Positions 29,827 through 39,174 of a DNA stretch of 64,000 nucleotides are shown piece after piece. The number at the start of each line of letters is the position of its first letter. Position 1 is the stretch's first letter. Position numbers and translations under genes: made by a program. The notes under the pieces are model-generated. The model ran no database searches. It saw only the letters and a program-made list of their open reading frames with translations, and had not been told where the DNA came from. Source of the stretch: JAXDMK01 sp963790325 (GTDB taxonomy: Bacteria; Actinomycetota; Acidimicrobiia; Acidimicrobiales; AC-14); the NCBI GenBank assembly GCA_963790325.1, contig CAWBNY010000003.1, positions 124,001 to 188,000 on the forward strand. The letters run 5' to 3'.

Positions 29827-30675
29827 ATGACCGAGCTCGACGTGTCCAAGGTGTTCGCCGAAGTCGACCGCATGCCCGACCCGACGGCCCTTGTCGACGG
29901 GATGGACGCCACCGCCCGGTGGCAGGCGGTGCGCGAGCTCCGCCACCTCACCGACTCCTGGCTGCGGATCGGCCCCGCGACGAGCGTCCTCGACGTGGGC
30001 TGCGGGCCGGGCGACGTGCTGGTGGGCTACGCCCGGGTCACCGGTCCCACCGGCCGGGCGGTCGGGATCGACGCCAGCTCGGTGATGCTCGACGCCGCCC
30101 GCCGCCGGGCCGCCGCGGCCGGCGTCGCCGTCGAGTTCGAGGTGGGCGACGCCCAGGCCCTCGACTTCCCCGACGACACGTTCGATGGCTGCCGGTCGGA
30201 GCGCACCTTCCAGTGGTTGTCCGACCCCGGGCGGGCCATGGCCGAGATGGTGCGGGTGACCCGCCCCGGCGGCACCGTGGCCGTGATCGACAGTGACTGG
30301 GGTTCGTTCGTCCTCGACCACCCCGACCGGGCGGTCACCGCCAAGTTCTTGGACTTCATCGGCCGCAGCCGCGGGGACCAGATGATCGTCGGCCGCCGGC
30401 TGCGGGGCCTGTTCCGGCGCGCCGGACTCGACAACCTGCGCCTCGCGGCCCGGGCCGCCCTGCTCACCGAGTGGGACCCCGACACCCAGCCCACCCCACC
30501 CGGGCTCATGCCCCTCTTCGAGCTCACCGCCATGATGGCCCGCATGGGTGTCCTCACCGAGGACGAGGCCGCCTCGTGGGTGGCGCAGGCCATCCAGACC
30601 GCCCGCGACGGCGACTTCTGCGCGTCCGTCACCATCTTCGCCGCCGGGGGCACCAAGCCCGTCCGCCCCGAATAG
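29827..30675 (+). CDS. SAM-dependent class I methyltransferase
   Basis: A 282-residue methyltransferase of the UbiE/Methyltransf_11 type. SVLDVGCGPGDVLVGYARVT is motif I, AVGIDASSVMLDAARRRAAA motif II with the acidic residue that binds SAM ribose, and FEVGDAQALDFPDDTFDGCR the adenine-binding Asp region. MVRVTRPGGTVAVIDSDWGS completes the Rossmann core. The C-terminal cap (residues about 170-270) may bind the substrate, which is unknown. It is a single gene between the aminotransferase and a convergent FKBP. Confidence 0.85.
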   Translation: MTELDVSKVFAEVDRMPDPTALVDGMDATARWQAVRELRHLTDSWLRIGPATSVLDVGCGPGDVLVGYARVTGPTGRAVGIDASSVMLDAARRRAAAAGVAVEFEVGDAQALDFPDDTFDGCRSERTFQWLSDPGRAMAEMVRVTRPGGTVAVIDSDWGSFVLDHPDRAVTAKFLDFIGRSRGDQMIVGRRLRGLFRRAGLDNLRLAARAALLTEWDPDTQPTPPGLMPLFELTAMMARMGVLTEDEAASWVAQAIQTARDGDFCASVTIFAAGGTKPVRPE

Positions 30676-30722
30676 GGCGAGCGGCGCCACGGCGCCACGA
30701 CCCGGGCCAGCCGGTCGGTGGT

Positions 30723-31100
30723 CTACGACACCTTGACCAGATCGACGACGAAGACCAGCGTCTCGTTGGGCTTGATCGCCCCGCCCGCGCCCCTCGACCC
30801 GTACCCGAGCTCGGGCGGGATGGTCAGGCGGCGGCGGCCGCCGACCTTCATCCCGGCGACGCCCTGGTCCCAGCCGCCGATCACCATCCCCGCACCGAGA
30901 CGGAAGTTGAACGTCTGCCGGCGGTCCCAGGAGGCGTCGAACTGGCGGCCGTTGGACCAGGCCACTCCCACGTAGTGGACCTCCACGTTGGCGCCCGGCC
31001 GGGCCTCCTGGCCGGTGCCGACCTCGAGGTCGTCGATGACCAGCTCGGTGGGGGGATCGCCGCCGTCGACGGCGACGTCGGGCTTCGTGTTGGATGCCAT
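30723..31100 (-). CDS. FKBP-type peptidyl-prolyl isomerase (cytosolic)
   Basis: A 125-residue FKBP-type proline isomerase. The N-terminal LVIDDLEVGTGQEARPGANV and VEVHYVGVAW, then FDASWDRR, FRLGAGMVIGGWDQGVAGMK and GGRRRLTIPPELGYGSRGAG, are the canonical FKBP strands; active-site D, W and Y positions are present. ATG 31100 was chosen to fit the fold; a start at 31130 would add ten residues. No signal peptide, so it is cytosolic, unlike the second FKBP of this window at 54989-55675. Confidence 0.88.
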   Translation of the reverse strand: MASNTKPDVAVDGGDPPTELVIDDLEVGTGQEARPGANVEVHYVGVAWSNGRQFDASWDRRQTFNFRLGAGMVIGGWDQGVAGMKVGGRRRLTIPPELGYGSRGAGGAIKPNETLVFVVDLVKVS

Positions 31101-31181
31101 AAGAGCACCGTACAGTCCCTGTAGCGGCATCGTCGCGCCCTCGAAACCCGCCGTTTACACCCCGTCCCTACGGTCGGCCCC

Positions 31182-32009
31182 ATGGAAACCTTCGTCGTAC
31201 GGGTTTGGCTCCCCGATCGCCCCGGAGCGCTGGGAGCGGTGGCCAGCCGGATCGGAGCGGTACGGGGCGACGTCGTCGGAATCGACATCCTCGAGCGGGG
31301 TGCGGGCCGGGCCATCGACGAGCTGGTCGTCCAGCTCCCCGACGCGGGCCTGGTGGCGCTGCTCGTCAGCGAGATCGACCAGGTCGACGGGGTCGACGTG
31401 GAGGACGTGCGGGCCGCCCCCGAGCGGATGCACGATGCCCGCCTCGACGCCCTCGAGACGGCGGCCCTCCTGGTGGCGGCCACGACCCCCATCGGGCTGT
31501 TGCGGGTGATGGTCAACCATGCCGGGTCCGACTTCGGGTCGGAGTGGGTGGCGGCCGTCGACCTCGACGACCGCATGCTGCTGGCGTCCCAGGGGGTGCC
31601 GCCGCCCCCGGCCTGGCTGGCCGCTTTCGTGGCCGGCAGCCGCACGTCGGCGCCGGTGGCGGCCGGCGAGTGCGGGCCCGACGACGTGGCGTGGGCGGCG
31701 CTGGCCGACGCGTCGATCGCCCTCGTCCTCGGGCGCCGGGGCCGGCCCTTCCGGGCTCGGGAGCGGCGCCAGCTGGGAGCCCTGGTGCGGATCGTCGACG
31801 CCCGCCTGGCCGAGCTCGCCCCCGCGAGCTGGCCGAGGTGGGCGCCATCGCCAACTGACGCCGATGCCGTAGCTTCGAGAGGTGCCGAGGCAACGCATCA
31901 CCGTCGAGCGGGTGATCCCGGCATCCGCCCAGCAGCTGTTCGACGTGGTCGCCGACCCGGCCATGCACCCCGTCATCGACGGCTCCGGCACGGTGAGGGC
32001 GGTGGGTGA
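31182..32009 (+). CDS. ACT-domain protein, 3' end uncertain
   Basis: METFVVRVWLPDRPGALGAV and ASRIGAVRGDVVGIDILERG form a clear ACT amino-acid-binding domain at residues 1-70. The middle (residues about 85-215) resembles a GAF-like sensor fold. The open frame runs to 32009, but its last about 50 codons are Arg/His-rich and overlap 128 bases of the certain SRPBCC gene at 31882. Another frame ends naturally at 31858 (ELAEVGAIAN, stop). A one-base indel near 31830 probably changed the end, so the true protein likely ends near 31858. A regulatory role in amino-acid sensing is plausible. Confidence 0.65.
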   Translation: METFVVRVWLPDRPGALGAVASRIGAVRGDVVGIDILERGAGRAIDELVVQLPDAGLVALLVSEIDQVDGVDVEDVRAAPERMHDARLDALETAALLVAATTPIGLLRVMVNHAGSDFGSEWVAAVDLDDRMLLASQGVPPPPAWLAAFVAGSRTSAPVAAGECGPDDVAWAALADASIALVLGRRGRPFRARERRQLGALVRIVDARLAELAPASWPRWAPSPTDADAVASRGAEATHHRRAGDPGIRPAAVRRGRRPGHAPRHRRLRHGEGGG

Positions 32010-32346
32010 GGACGCTCCCCAGCGGCTGGCGCCCGGCGCCCGGTTCGGGATGGAGATGCGCATCGGCCGGCCCTACCGCATAACCAACACGGTGGTGGAG
32101 TTCGAGGAGGGTCGCCTTCTGGCCTGGGACCACCTGGGCCGGGCCCGCTGGCGGTACCGGTTCGAGCCCCTCGACGGCGGCCGCACCCTGGTCACGGAGA
32201 CGTGGGACTGGTCGGTGGCCCCCTGGTGGCTCGGACTCGGCACCGCCCTGCTCGGGTTCCGGGGCCGCAACCGCCGGGGGATGCAAGCCACCCTCGAGCG
32301 CCTGGAGGCGCACGTGGCGCCGGTGGCCGGCGGGCCCCACCCCTGA
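31882..32346 (+). CDS. SRPBCC (START-like) family protein
   Basis: A 154-residue SRPBCC protein from GTG 31882. RITVERVIPASAQQLFDVVA and DPAMHPVIDGSG are the first strand and helices, RITNTVVEFEEGRLLAWDHL the central strands, and GRTLVTETWDWSVAPWW plus RRGMQATLERLEAHV the C-terminal helix that closes the hydrophobic cavity. Such proteins bind lipids or polyketides, or act as cyclases; no ligand can be assigned. The preceding ACT frame runs into it, but this start is supported by the family N-terminus. Confidence 0.8.
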   Translation: MPRQRITVERVIPASAQQLFDVVADPAMHPVIDGSGTVRAVGEDAPQRLAPGARFGMEMRIGRPYRITNTVVEFEEGRLLAWDHLGRARWRYRFEPLDGGRTLVTETWDWSVAPWWLGLGTALLGFRGRNRRGMQATLERLEAHVAPVAGGPHP

Positions 32347-32356
32347 CCCGCTCGGG

Positions 32357-32710
32357 CTAGCCGGCCGCCTCGCTGTCGCTGCCGGCGGGCTCGATCGTCT
32401 CCCCGAAGTCGCCGTCGAGCACCGTGCTCGGGCCCGGGCCCCCGGCCGACGTCTCCCGCCGTTGGGCCCGGCGGGCGGACGCGATGTCCCGGGCCGACCG
32501 GGCCCGCTTCCTCATCCTCTCCAGGGCCCGCTCGGCCCAGGCGAAATGGGTGGCGAGGATGGCCAGGCCGGCGATGATGACGAGCAGCCCGGGACCGGGG
32601 GTGACCAGCATGACGATGCCCGCGACGGTGACCGTGCCCCCGACCAGCCCGACACCCAGCAGCACCGAGCTCCGTCGGATGAAGCGCATGACGGCCAGCA
32701 GCCTCACCAC
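32357..32710 (-). CDS. PGPGW-family membrane protein
   Basis: A 117-residue membrane protein. VTPGPGLLVIIAGLAILATH and FAWAERALERMRKRAR are the PGPGW-type motif (TPGPG, then FAWA) preceded by one hydrophobic helix (SVLLGVGLVGGTVTVAGIVM). The basic helix after it and the acidic tail (GETIEPAGSDSEAAG) are cytosolic. The function of the family is not known. Convergent with the SRPBCC gene, ten bases apart. Confidence 0.75.
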   Translation of the reverse strand: MVRLLAVMRFIRRSSVLLGVGLVGGTVTVAGIVMLVTPGPGLLVIIAGLAILATHFAWAERALERMRKRARSARDIASARRAQRRETSAGGPGPSTVLDGDFGETIEPAGSDSEAAG

Positions 32711-32754
32711 CCGCCCATGCTGGCACGCACGATCGGTTTACGTCGTCGACCCCG

Positions 32755-33630
32755 TCATCGGATGGGAGGATCCGGGTCAGCGGTGACGCCGGCCGCGGCC
32801 AGCGTCGCCAGCAGCTCCTCCACGATCCCGGGCGAGGCCGCCACCACCGACGCCCGTGACGGCGGCCCCCCGTCGTAGCCGCACACCACCGCTCCCGCCA
32901 TCGTCGCGATCAGCTCCCCCGCGGCCCTGTCCCACGGCTGGAGGCCGGTCTCGAAGTACCCGTCCAGCCGCCCGCAGGCGACCAGGCACAGGTCGAGGGC
33001 GGCCGCGCCCAGGCGGCGGACGTCGCGCACCGCCGGCAACAGGCCCGGCAAGGCCCGGGCCTGCTCGCCCCGCCGCTCGGCCTTGTAGGCGAAGCCGGTC
33101 CCGATCAGCGAGGTGGCCAGCACCGTCGCCCCCGACACCGCGATGGGCAGGCCGTTGCAGCGGGCCCCGCCCTCGCTCCGCACCGCCGAGTACACCTCTC
33201 CGTGGCTGGGGTCGGCGACCACGCCCACCTCGACCACGCCGTCGACCTCGGCCGCGATCGACACCGCCCAGGCGGGCAGGCCGTACATGTAGTTGGTGGT
33301 GCCGTCGAGGGGGTCGATCACCCACCGCACCCCGCTCGTCCCCGGCCGGGACGCGCCCTCCTCGGCCAGGATGGCGTCGTCGGGCCGGGAGGCGAGGATG
33401 CCGGCCACGATGAGCGCCTCCGACGCCCGGTCGGCGTCGGTGACCATGTCGTTCACCGACGACTTGGTGTCGATGCCGGTGCTGGGGCGGCGGAGGGCGT
33501 CCACCAGGAGGGCCGAGGCCTGCCCGGCCAGGTCGAGGGCCAGCTCCAGCAGCGTCCCGGGCGCCGGCTGCGCCCGCCTCTCCGGCGCGCTCAAGCGCCG
33601 GGAGCGGGGCAGGGGTCCACGATCTGCCAT
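32755..33630 (-). CDS. Inositol monophosphatase family protein
   Basis: A 291-residue Mg-dependent sugar-phosphate phosphatase of the IMPase fold. DAILAEEGASRPG has the metal-binding Glu, RWVIDPLDGTTNYMYGLPAW the DPLDGT-N signature, and DGYFETGLQPWDRAAGELIA the C-terminal Asp. KSSVNDMVTDADRASEALIV is the N-terminal K...D-V-T-x-x-D motif. In actinobacteria such enzymes dephosphorylate inositol-1-phosphate or related compounds. The N-terminal 25 residues (PRSRRLSAPERRAQ) are outside the fold, so the true start may be downstream. Its ATG is only nine bases from the divergent threonine-aldolase ATG. Confidence 0.85.
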   Translation of the reverse strand: MADRGPLPRSRRLSAPERRAQPAPGTLLELALDLAGQASALLVDALRRPSTGIDTKSSVNDMVTDADRASEALIVAGILASRPDDAILAEEGASRPGTSGVRWVIDPLDGTTNYMYGLPAWAVSIAAEVDGVVEVGVVADPSHGEVYSAVRSEGGARCNGLPIAVSGATVLATSLIGTGFAYKAERRGEQARALPGLLPAVRDVRRLGAAALDLCLVACGRLDGYFETGLQPWDRAAGELIATMAGAVVCGYDGGPPSRASVVAASPGIVEELLATLAAAGVTADPDPPIR

Positions 33631-33639
33631 CGTACGGGC

Positions 33640-34683
<1,044 letters not shown>

Positions 34684-34695
34684 GCGGCGGCCGCC

Positions 34696-35421
34696 ATGCC
34701 TGCTTCCCTGGGCTCAGCCGTCTACCGGGACACCCCGGCCGTGGCCCTCGCCATCTACGCCCACCCCGACGACCCCGAGATCTCGTGCGGGGCGACGCTG
34801 GCCCGGTGGGCGGCCGATGGGTGCGCGGTGCACGTGCTGGTGTGCGCCCGGGGGGAGAAGGGCTCGCTCGACCCCGGGACCGATCCCGGGGAGCTGGCCG
34901 TGCGGCGGCTGGAGGAGATGGAGGCATCGGGTGAGGTGCTGGGCCTGGCCGGGCGGCGCCAGCTGGGCTTCGGCGACGGCGAGCTGCCCGACTCGATCGA
35001 GCTCCGGCGGCTGCTGGTGCGGGCCATCCGGGATGTGAAACCGCAGGTCGTGCTGTGCAACGACCCCACCGCGGTGTTCTTCGGGGACACCTACTACAAC
35101 CACGCCGACCATCGCCTCACCGGCTGGGCCGTCCTCGACGCGGTCGCCCCCGCCGCCGGCAACCCCCACTACTTCCCGGAGGCGGGGCCGGCCCACCAGG
35201 TGGAGAGCGTGTTCATGTCGGCGACCCTCGAGCCCAACGTGTGGGTCGACGTGGGCCCGTCCATCGAGACCAAGATCGACGCCGTCCTCTGCCATGGGAG
35301 CCAACTGGGGGAGGAGGGCGAGCTCTTCCGCGACGTCCTCCGCCAGCGGGCCGAGGACAGTGGCCGGCTGGCCGGGGTCCGCTACGCCGAGGGTTTCCGC
35401 CGCCTGTCGTTGGCCGGGTAG
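34696..35421 (+). CDS. PIG-L family N-acetylglucosaminyl deacetylase
   Basis: A 241-residue zinc-dependent deacetylase of the LmbE/PIG-L family (MshB/Mca-like). AIYAHPDDPEISCGATLARW is the AHPDD zinc and catalytic motif, VCARGEKGS the next loop, LGFGDGELPDS the conserved strand turn, and TYYNHADHRLTGWAVLDAV the HxxH zinc ligand. Family members deacetylate GlcNAc-inositol in mycothiol synthesis or open mycothiol conjugates. The IMPase (inositol) two genes upstream makes a mycothiol link tempting, but that is inference. It follows the aldolase by 12 bases. Confidence 0.85.
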   Translation: MPASLGSAVYRDTPAVALAIYAHPDDPEISCGATLARWAADGCAVHVLVCARGEKGSLDPGTDPGELAVRRLEEMEASGEVLGLAGRRQLGFGDGELPDSIELRRLLVRAIRDVKPQVVLCNDPTAVFFGDTYYNHADHRLTGWAVLDAVAPAAGNPHYFPEAGPAHQVESVFMSATLEPNVWVDVGPSIETKIDAVLCHGSQLGEEGELFRDVLRQRAEDSGRLAGVRYAEGFRRLSLAG

Positions 35422-35618
35422 GCCACGCAGCCCGGGCACCGGGGAAAGACCCGCACCCGCCGCCGCCCTGCGGGTCTCTCCCGGGCTTCTTGGGCTTCCT
35501 CGGCTGCCGGCATCAGAACCCGGTTGCAGAATCGGCTTCAGCGGGGGCCGAAGGAGGCCGATATCCCTAGGGATGGAGCCGTTCCAGCCCCCCGCCCGCC
35601 GAGCGCCAATGACGCCGC

Positions 35619-35933
35619 TCAGCGTGGTCGGGCGCCCGGTCCGGCTCGCCACTCGCCCATGGCTCGCAGCACCAGCACCGCCACGACGGCGACACCGGCC
35701 GCGGATGTCAGTGCCCCGACTAAACCGCCTACCGCGGAACCTGTGGAACAGCTGCCGGAACACTGGATTTGGACCAGGGCCCGACCGATGAGGCCCCCGC
35801 AGAGCCCGGCCACCAGGATCACGGCGAACGCCACCGCCCGGGCCTGGACGCTGGGCAGCGCCGTCGGGCCCCCCTCGGGCAGCCCGTCGGGGCCCGTCTC
35901 CGGCCCCGCCGGCTCGATCGGCTCGTCCTCCAC
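35619..35933 (-). CDS. Small two-helix membrane protein
   Basis: A 104-residue protein. An acidic Pro-rich N-terminus (EDEPIEPAGPETGPDGLPEG) precedes two membrane helices (AVAFAVILVAGLCGGLIGRA and SAVGGLVGALTSAAGVAVVA), separated by a loop with Cys residues (QCSGSCSTG). No family was recognised. It is divergent from the mannosyltransferase gene, whose start is 26 bases away, so the two may share a regulatory region. The 197-base gap after the PIG-L gene holds only a TCCCTAGGGA palindrome (35570). Confidence 0.5.
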   Translation of the reverse strand: MEDEPIEPAGPETGPDGLPEGGPTALPSVQARAVAFAVILVAGLCGGLIGRALVQIQCSGSCSTGSAVGGLVGALTSAAGVAVVAVLVLRAMGEWRAGPGARPR

Positions 35934-35959
35934 GGTCGGCGATCGTAGGCTGCACTGCG

Positions 35960-36778
35960 GTGGACGGCCTCTCGGAACCGGAGCGTGAGTTGCGCACGCT
36001 GGTGGTGCTGCCCACCTACCAGGAGGCGGAGAACATCGCCGAGGTCCTCCGCCGGCTGAAGGCGGCCGTCCCCGCGGCCGACGTCCTCGTCGTCGACGAC
36101 TCCAGCCCCGACGGAACGGCCGATGTGGCCAAGGCCGCCGGCACCGAGCTGGGCGGTGTCGACATCATGATCCGGGCCGGCAAGGCGGGGCTCGGGTCGG
36201 CCTACCGGGCCGGCTTCGCCGAGGGCATCCGCCGGGGCTACGACATCGTGGTGGAGATGGACTCCGACCTGTCCCACGACCCGGCGGCCCTGCCCACCCT
36301 CCTGCGGGCGGTCGCGGCCGGGGCCGACCTGGCCATCGGGTCCCGCTACATTCCGGGCGGCTCGATCCCGCACTGGTCGTTCCGCCGCCGGGCCCTGTCC
36401 CGCTGGGGCAACCGCTACGCGGGCCTGGCCCTGGGGCTGCCCGTGGCCGATGCCACGTCCGGCTACCGGGCCTACCGGGCCGACACCGTGGCCGACCTCG
36501 ACCTGCCCAGCGTGCGGGCCGACGGCTACGGGTTCCAGATCGAGATGGCCTACCGGGTCGCCCGCCGGGGGGGCCGCATCGTCGAGCTGCCCATCGAGTT
36601 CGTCGACCGGGAGCGGGGCGAGTCGAAGATGTCGTCCCGCATCATCGTGGAGGCGTTGCTGCTGGTCACCTGGTGGGGCGTCCGCGACTACCCCAGCCGA
36701 GTCCGGTCCCGCCGGGCCGCCCGCCAGGCCGCCCGCCGGGCCCAACCCCGATCGGGAGTCTCGCCCACCACCCCGTGA
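35960..36778 (+). CDS. Polyprenol-phosphate mannose synthase (GT2)
   Basis: A 272-residue GT2 glycosyltransferase that moves mannose from GDP-mannose to polyprenol phosphate. RTLVVLPTYQEAENIAEVLR starts the GT-A fold, DVLVVDDSSPDGTADVAKAA is the nucleotide-binding strand, and VVEMDSDLSHDPAALPTLL the DxD motif. IGSRYIPGGSIPHWS and GFQIEMAYRVARRGGRIVEL with RGESKMSS are typical for Dpm1/Ppm1. The product is a lipid-linked mannose donor for envelope glycans. It has no membrane domain, like the catalytic half of mycobacterial Ppm1. GTG 35960 is used; its stop overlaps dinB by four bases. Confidence 0.88.
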   Translation: MDGLSEPERELRTLVVLPTYQEAENIAEVLRRLKAAVPAADVLVVDDSSPDGTADVAKAAGTELGGVDIMIRAGKAGLGSAYRAGFAEGIRRGYDIVVEMDSDLSHDPAALPTLLRAVAAGADLAIGSRYIPGGSIPHWSFRRRALSRWGNRYAGLALGLPVADATSGYRAYRADTVADLDLPSVRADGYGFQIEMAYRVARRGGRIVELPIEFVDRERGESKMSSRIIVEALLLVTWWGVRDYPSRVRSRRAARQAARRAQPRSGVSPTTP

Positions 36779-38016
36779 CGGATCCGCGGGCGATCCTGCA
36801 CGTCGACATGGACGCGTTCTACGCGTCGGTGGAGATCCTCGACGACCCATCGTTGGTCGGCCAGCCGGTGATCGTGGGGGGGACGGGAAACCGGGGCGTG
36901 GTCGCCGCCTGTTCCTACGAGGCCCGGGCGTGGGGCGTGCGCTCGGCCATGCCGTCGGTGCGGGCCCGCCGGCTCTGCCCCCACGCCGTGTTCCTGCCGG
37001 GACGCTTCGACCGCTACACCGAGGTCAGCGCCCGCCTCCACGAGATCCTCCACGACGTCACGCCCCTGGTGGAGGGCATCTCCCTGGACGAGGCGTTCCT
37101 CGACGTGGCCGGCGCCCGCCGGCTGCTCGGACCCGCCCCCGAGATCGCGGCCGCCATCCGCCGGCGGATCGCGGACGAGCTGGGCCTGGCCGCCTCGGTG
37201 GGGGTGGCCACCTGCAAGATGATCGCCAAGATGGCCTCGGAGGCGGCCAAGCCGTCGGCCTCGCCCACGGGGGCGGTGCCGGGCGCCGGCGTCTTCGTGG
37301 TGGGGGCCGGCGACGAGGTGGCCTTTCTCCACCCCCACCCGGTGCGGGCCCTGTGGGGCGTCGGCCCGGCCACCCACCGGCGGCTGGAGCGCTTCGGGGT
37401 GGTCACGGTGGGCGACCTGGCCGCGCTGCCGGTGGACACCCTGATCGGCGCCCTGGGGCCGGCCGTCGGTCGCCATCTGCACGACCTGGCCTGGGCCCGC
37501 GACGCCCGGCCGGTGGTTCCCGACCAGGTGGCCAAGTCGATCGGCCACGAGGAGACGTTCGCCACCGACCTGCGCCATCCCGAGGTCCTCCACGTGGAGA
37601 TCGTGCGCCAGTCGGACGCGGTGGCCTCCCGGCTGCGCCAGGCCGGCATGGCCGGGCGGACGGTCACGATCAAGGTCCGCTTCGCCGACTTCCGCACCAT
37701 CACCCGCTCCCGCACCGCCCCCGCGCCGGTCGAGGGCGGCCTCGACATCGCCCGCCTGGCGGCCGAGCTGCTGGCGGCGGTGGACTGCTCCGAGGGGGTG
37801 CGGCTGCTGGGCGTCAGCGCCTCCAACCTGGTCGAGCGGGGCGCGGAGCAGCTCAGCTTCGACGGCGCCGAGCCGGCATCCGTCACCCGGGCCGTCGACG
37901 ACGTCCGGCGCCGGTTCGGCGACGCGGCCGTGGGCCCGGCGTCGCTCCTCGGTGGCCGCGGGCTGGAGCTGAAACGGCGGGGAGACCAGCAGTGGGGGCC
38001 GTCCGAGCCGTCCTGA
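36775..38016 (+). CDS. dinB: DNA polymerase IV (Y family)
   Basis: A 413-residue translesion polymerase. LHVDMDAFYASVEILDD and EGISLDEAFLDVAGARRLLG carry the catalytic Asp/Glu residues; CSYEARAWGVRSAMPS is the fingers motif, LAASVGVATCKMIAKMASEA the palm Lys region, and WGVGPATHRRLERFGVVTVG the helix-hairpin-helix. The C-terminal little-finger domain (KSIGHEETFATDLRHPEV) is complete. A beta-clamp-binding motif may be QLSFDG (about residue 361). It is coupled to the mannosyltransferase by a 4-base overlap (GTGA), an odd pair of functions. Confidence 0.92.
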   Translation: MTDPRAILHVDMDAFYASVEILDDPSLVGQPVIVGGTGNRGVVAACSYEARAWGVRSAMPSVRARRLCPHAVFLPGRFDRYTEVSARLHEILHDVTPLVEGISLDEAFLDVAGARRLLGPAPEIAAAIRRRIADELGLAASVGVATCKMIAKMASEAAKPSASPTGAVPGAGVFVVGAGDEVAFLHPHPVRALWGVGPATHRRLERFGVVTVGDLAALPVDTLIGALGPAVGRHLHDLAWARDARPVVPDQVAKSIGHEETFATDLRHPEVLHVEIVRQSDAVASRLRQAGMAGRTVTIKVRFADFRTITRSRTAPAPVEGGLDIARLAAELLAAVDCSEGVRLLGVSASNLVERGAEQLSFDGAEPASVTRAVDDVRRRFGDAAVGPASLLGGRGLELKRRGDQQWGPSEPS

Positions 38017-38100
38017 GGGTGAACTGCGCGTTGTTGACGGTTGCCTGCTGTGCGAAGATGGCGGGGCCAAGAGCTGGGTGTTTTTTGAAGGGGCTGTCGA

Positions 38101-38478
38101 GTGCCGCTGAACGAGGACGAACAGAGGATCCTCTCCGAAATCGAGCAGCAGTTCTACGAGAGCGATCCCGCGTTCGCGCGTGGCGTCGGCCAGACCACGC
38201 TCTACCGCCATGCCGGCCGCAACCTCAAGTGGGCCGGCCTCGGGTTCGTCCTCGGCTTCGGCCTGCTGGTGTGGGCGTTCGCGTCGTCGCTGGTCCTGGG
38301 CTTCGCCGGCTTCCTGGTGATGCTCTCCTGCGCCTTCGTCTTCGAGCGCAACCTGCGCAAGATGGGCAAGGCCGGCTGGGCTCAGGTCACGGGCACGTTC
38401 CGGGCCGGCACCATCAAGGACTCCATGGGCGACATGGGCCTGCGCCTGCGCAAGCGCTTCAAGCGCGAAGAGAACTGA
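38101..38478 (+). CDS. DUF3040 membrane protein
   Basis: A 125-residue actinobacterial DUF3040 protein from GTG 38101: PLNEDEQRILSEIEQQFYES is the conserved N-terminal helix. Two membrane helices (GLGFVLGFGLLVWAFASSLV, LGFAGFLVMLSCAFVFERN) follow, then a basic amphipathic tail RLRKRFKREEN. Such genes often lie near dinB or the division cluster, as here, and a role near the division site has been proposed from context. The start is conserved in family alignments as I remember them. Confidence 0.85.
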   Translation: MPLNEDEQRILSEIEQQFYESDPAFARGVGQTTLYRHAGRNLKWAGLGFVLGFGLLVWAFASSLVLGFAGFLVMLSCAFVFERNLRKMGKAGWAQVTGTFRAGTIKDSMGDMGLRLRKRFKREEN

Positions 38479-38551
38479 CCTCGCCGATTCGGTTTAGGGA
38501 TTCCTAACTGATTGGGTTGCCATCCCTGAGGGACGGCGTTAGGGTTCACCT

Positions 38552-38788
38552 GTGGCGCTGTCACCGACTGCTCCCGCCGCCGCCCAGGCCATGGCCCCCG
38601 AGTTGGGGATGCGCCGGGTGCGTTGGGTCGAGATCTCGATCGACGACAAGGGCGTGCGGGCCCAGGTGTCGGGTCTGGCCCACCGCTTCCCGATCACCCG
38701 CCCCGTCACCGTCCAGGTCGCCAACCGGCTGATCAAGGCCGGGTGCCCCTACGTGGTGCGCCGGGCTGCGTCCCGGGCCGAGGGCTGA
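38552..38788 (+). CDS. Conserved hypothetical protein
   Basis: A 78-residue protein from GTG 38552. The core MRRVRWVEISIDDKGVRAQV and SGLAHRFPITRPVTVQVANR with GCPYVVRRA looks like a small beta-sheet domain of about 55 residues. No catalytic motif is visible. It precedes the Bfd-Bfr pair on the same strand with seven bases to the next start, so it may be cotranscribed with the iron genes. The 73-base leader contains two small inverted repeats (TTAGG...CCTAA and TCCCTGAGGGA). Confidence 0.55.
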   Translation: MALSPTAPAAAQAMAPELGMRRVRWVEISIDDKGVRAQVSGLAHRFPITRPVTVQVANRLIKAGCPYVVRRAASRAEG

Positions 38789-38795
38789 GGGTCCC

Positions 38796-39140
38796 GTGTA
38801 CGCCTGCCTGTGCCGGGCCATCCCCGAGCAGCGGGTGCGGGAGGCGGTGGCGTCGGGCGCGTCGACCATGTCCGAGCTCCGGGACATGTCCGGCGCCGGC
38901 ACCGGCTGCGGCGGCTGCCTGCCGTCCCTGCGCCGCCTGCTGCGGGAGTGCCTGGGCACCGACCTGGCGTGCACCGCGGGGGCGGTCCTCGACGGCCGGA
39001 GCCGGGCGACGCTGGAGCCGGCGTGCTCGGCCAACTGCGCCGACGTGCCGGAGCCGGGAGCGGCGCCCACGTGCGCCGCGGGTCTGGTCGAATGTGGCAG
39101 CCTGGTCTGCGACGACGTTCCCGTCGCGGCGCAGTCCTGA
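38796..39140 (+). CDS. bfd: Bacterioferritin-associated ferredoxin
   Basis: A 114-residue protein. Its first 50 residues are a BFD-like [2Fe-2S] domain: MYACLCRAIPEQRVREAVAS and GTGCGGCLPSLRRLLRE, with the four ligand cysteines C4, C6, C38 and C41. Bfd docks on bacterioferritin and donates electrons through the heme to release stored iron. The C-terminal half (about 60 residues) is unusual for Bfd (about 65 residues in total): it has five more cysteines (PACSANCADVPE, PTCAAGL, ECGSLVC) and may bind a further metal. bfr follows 34 bases later. Confidence 0.82.
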   Translation: MYACLCRAIPEQRVREAVASGASTMSELRDMSGAGTGCGGCLPSLRRLLRECLGTDLACTAGAVLDGRSRATLEPACSANCADVPEPGAAPTCAAGLVECGSLVCDDVPVAAQS

Positions 39141-39174
39141 GCCGCCCCGTCGCCCGAAGACCCCGGAGGTAGCT

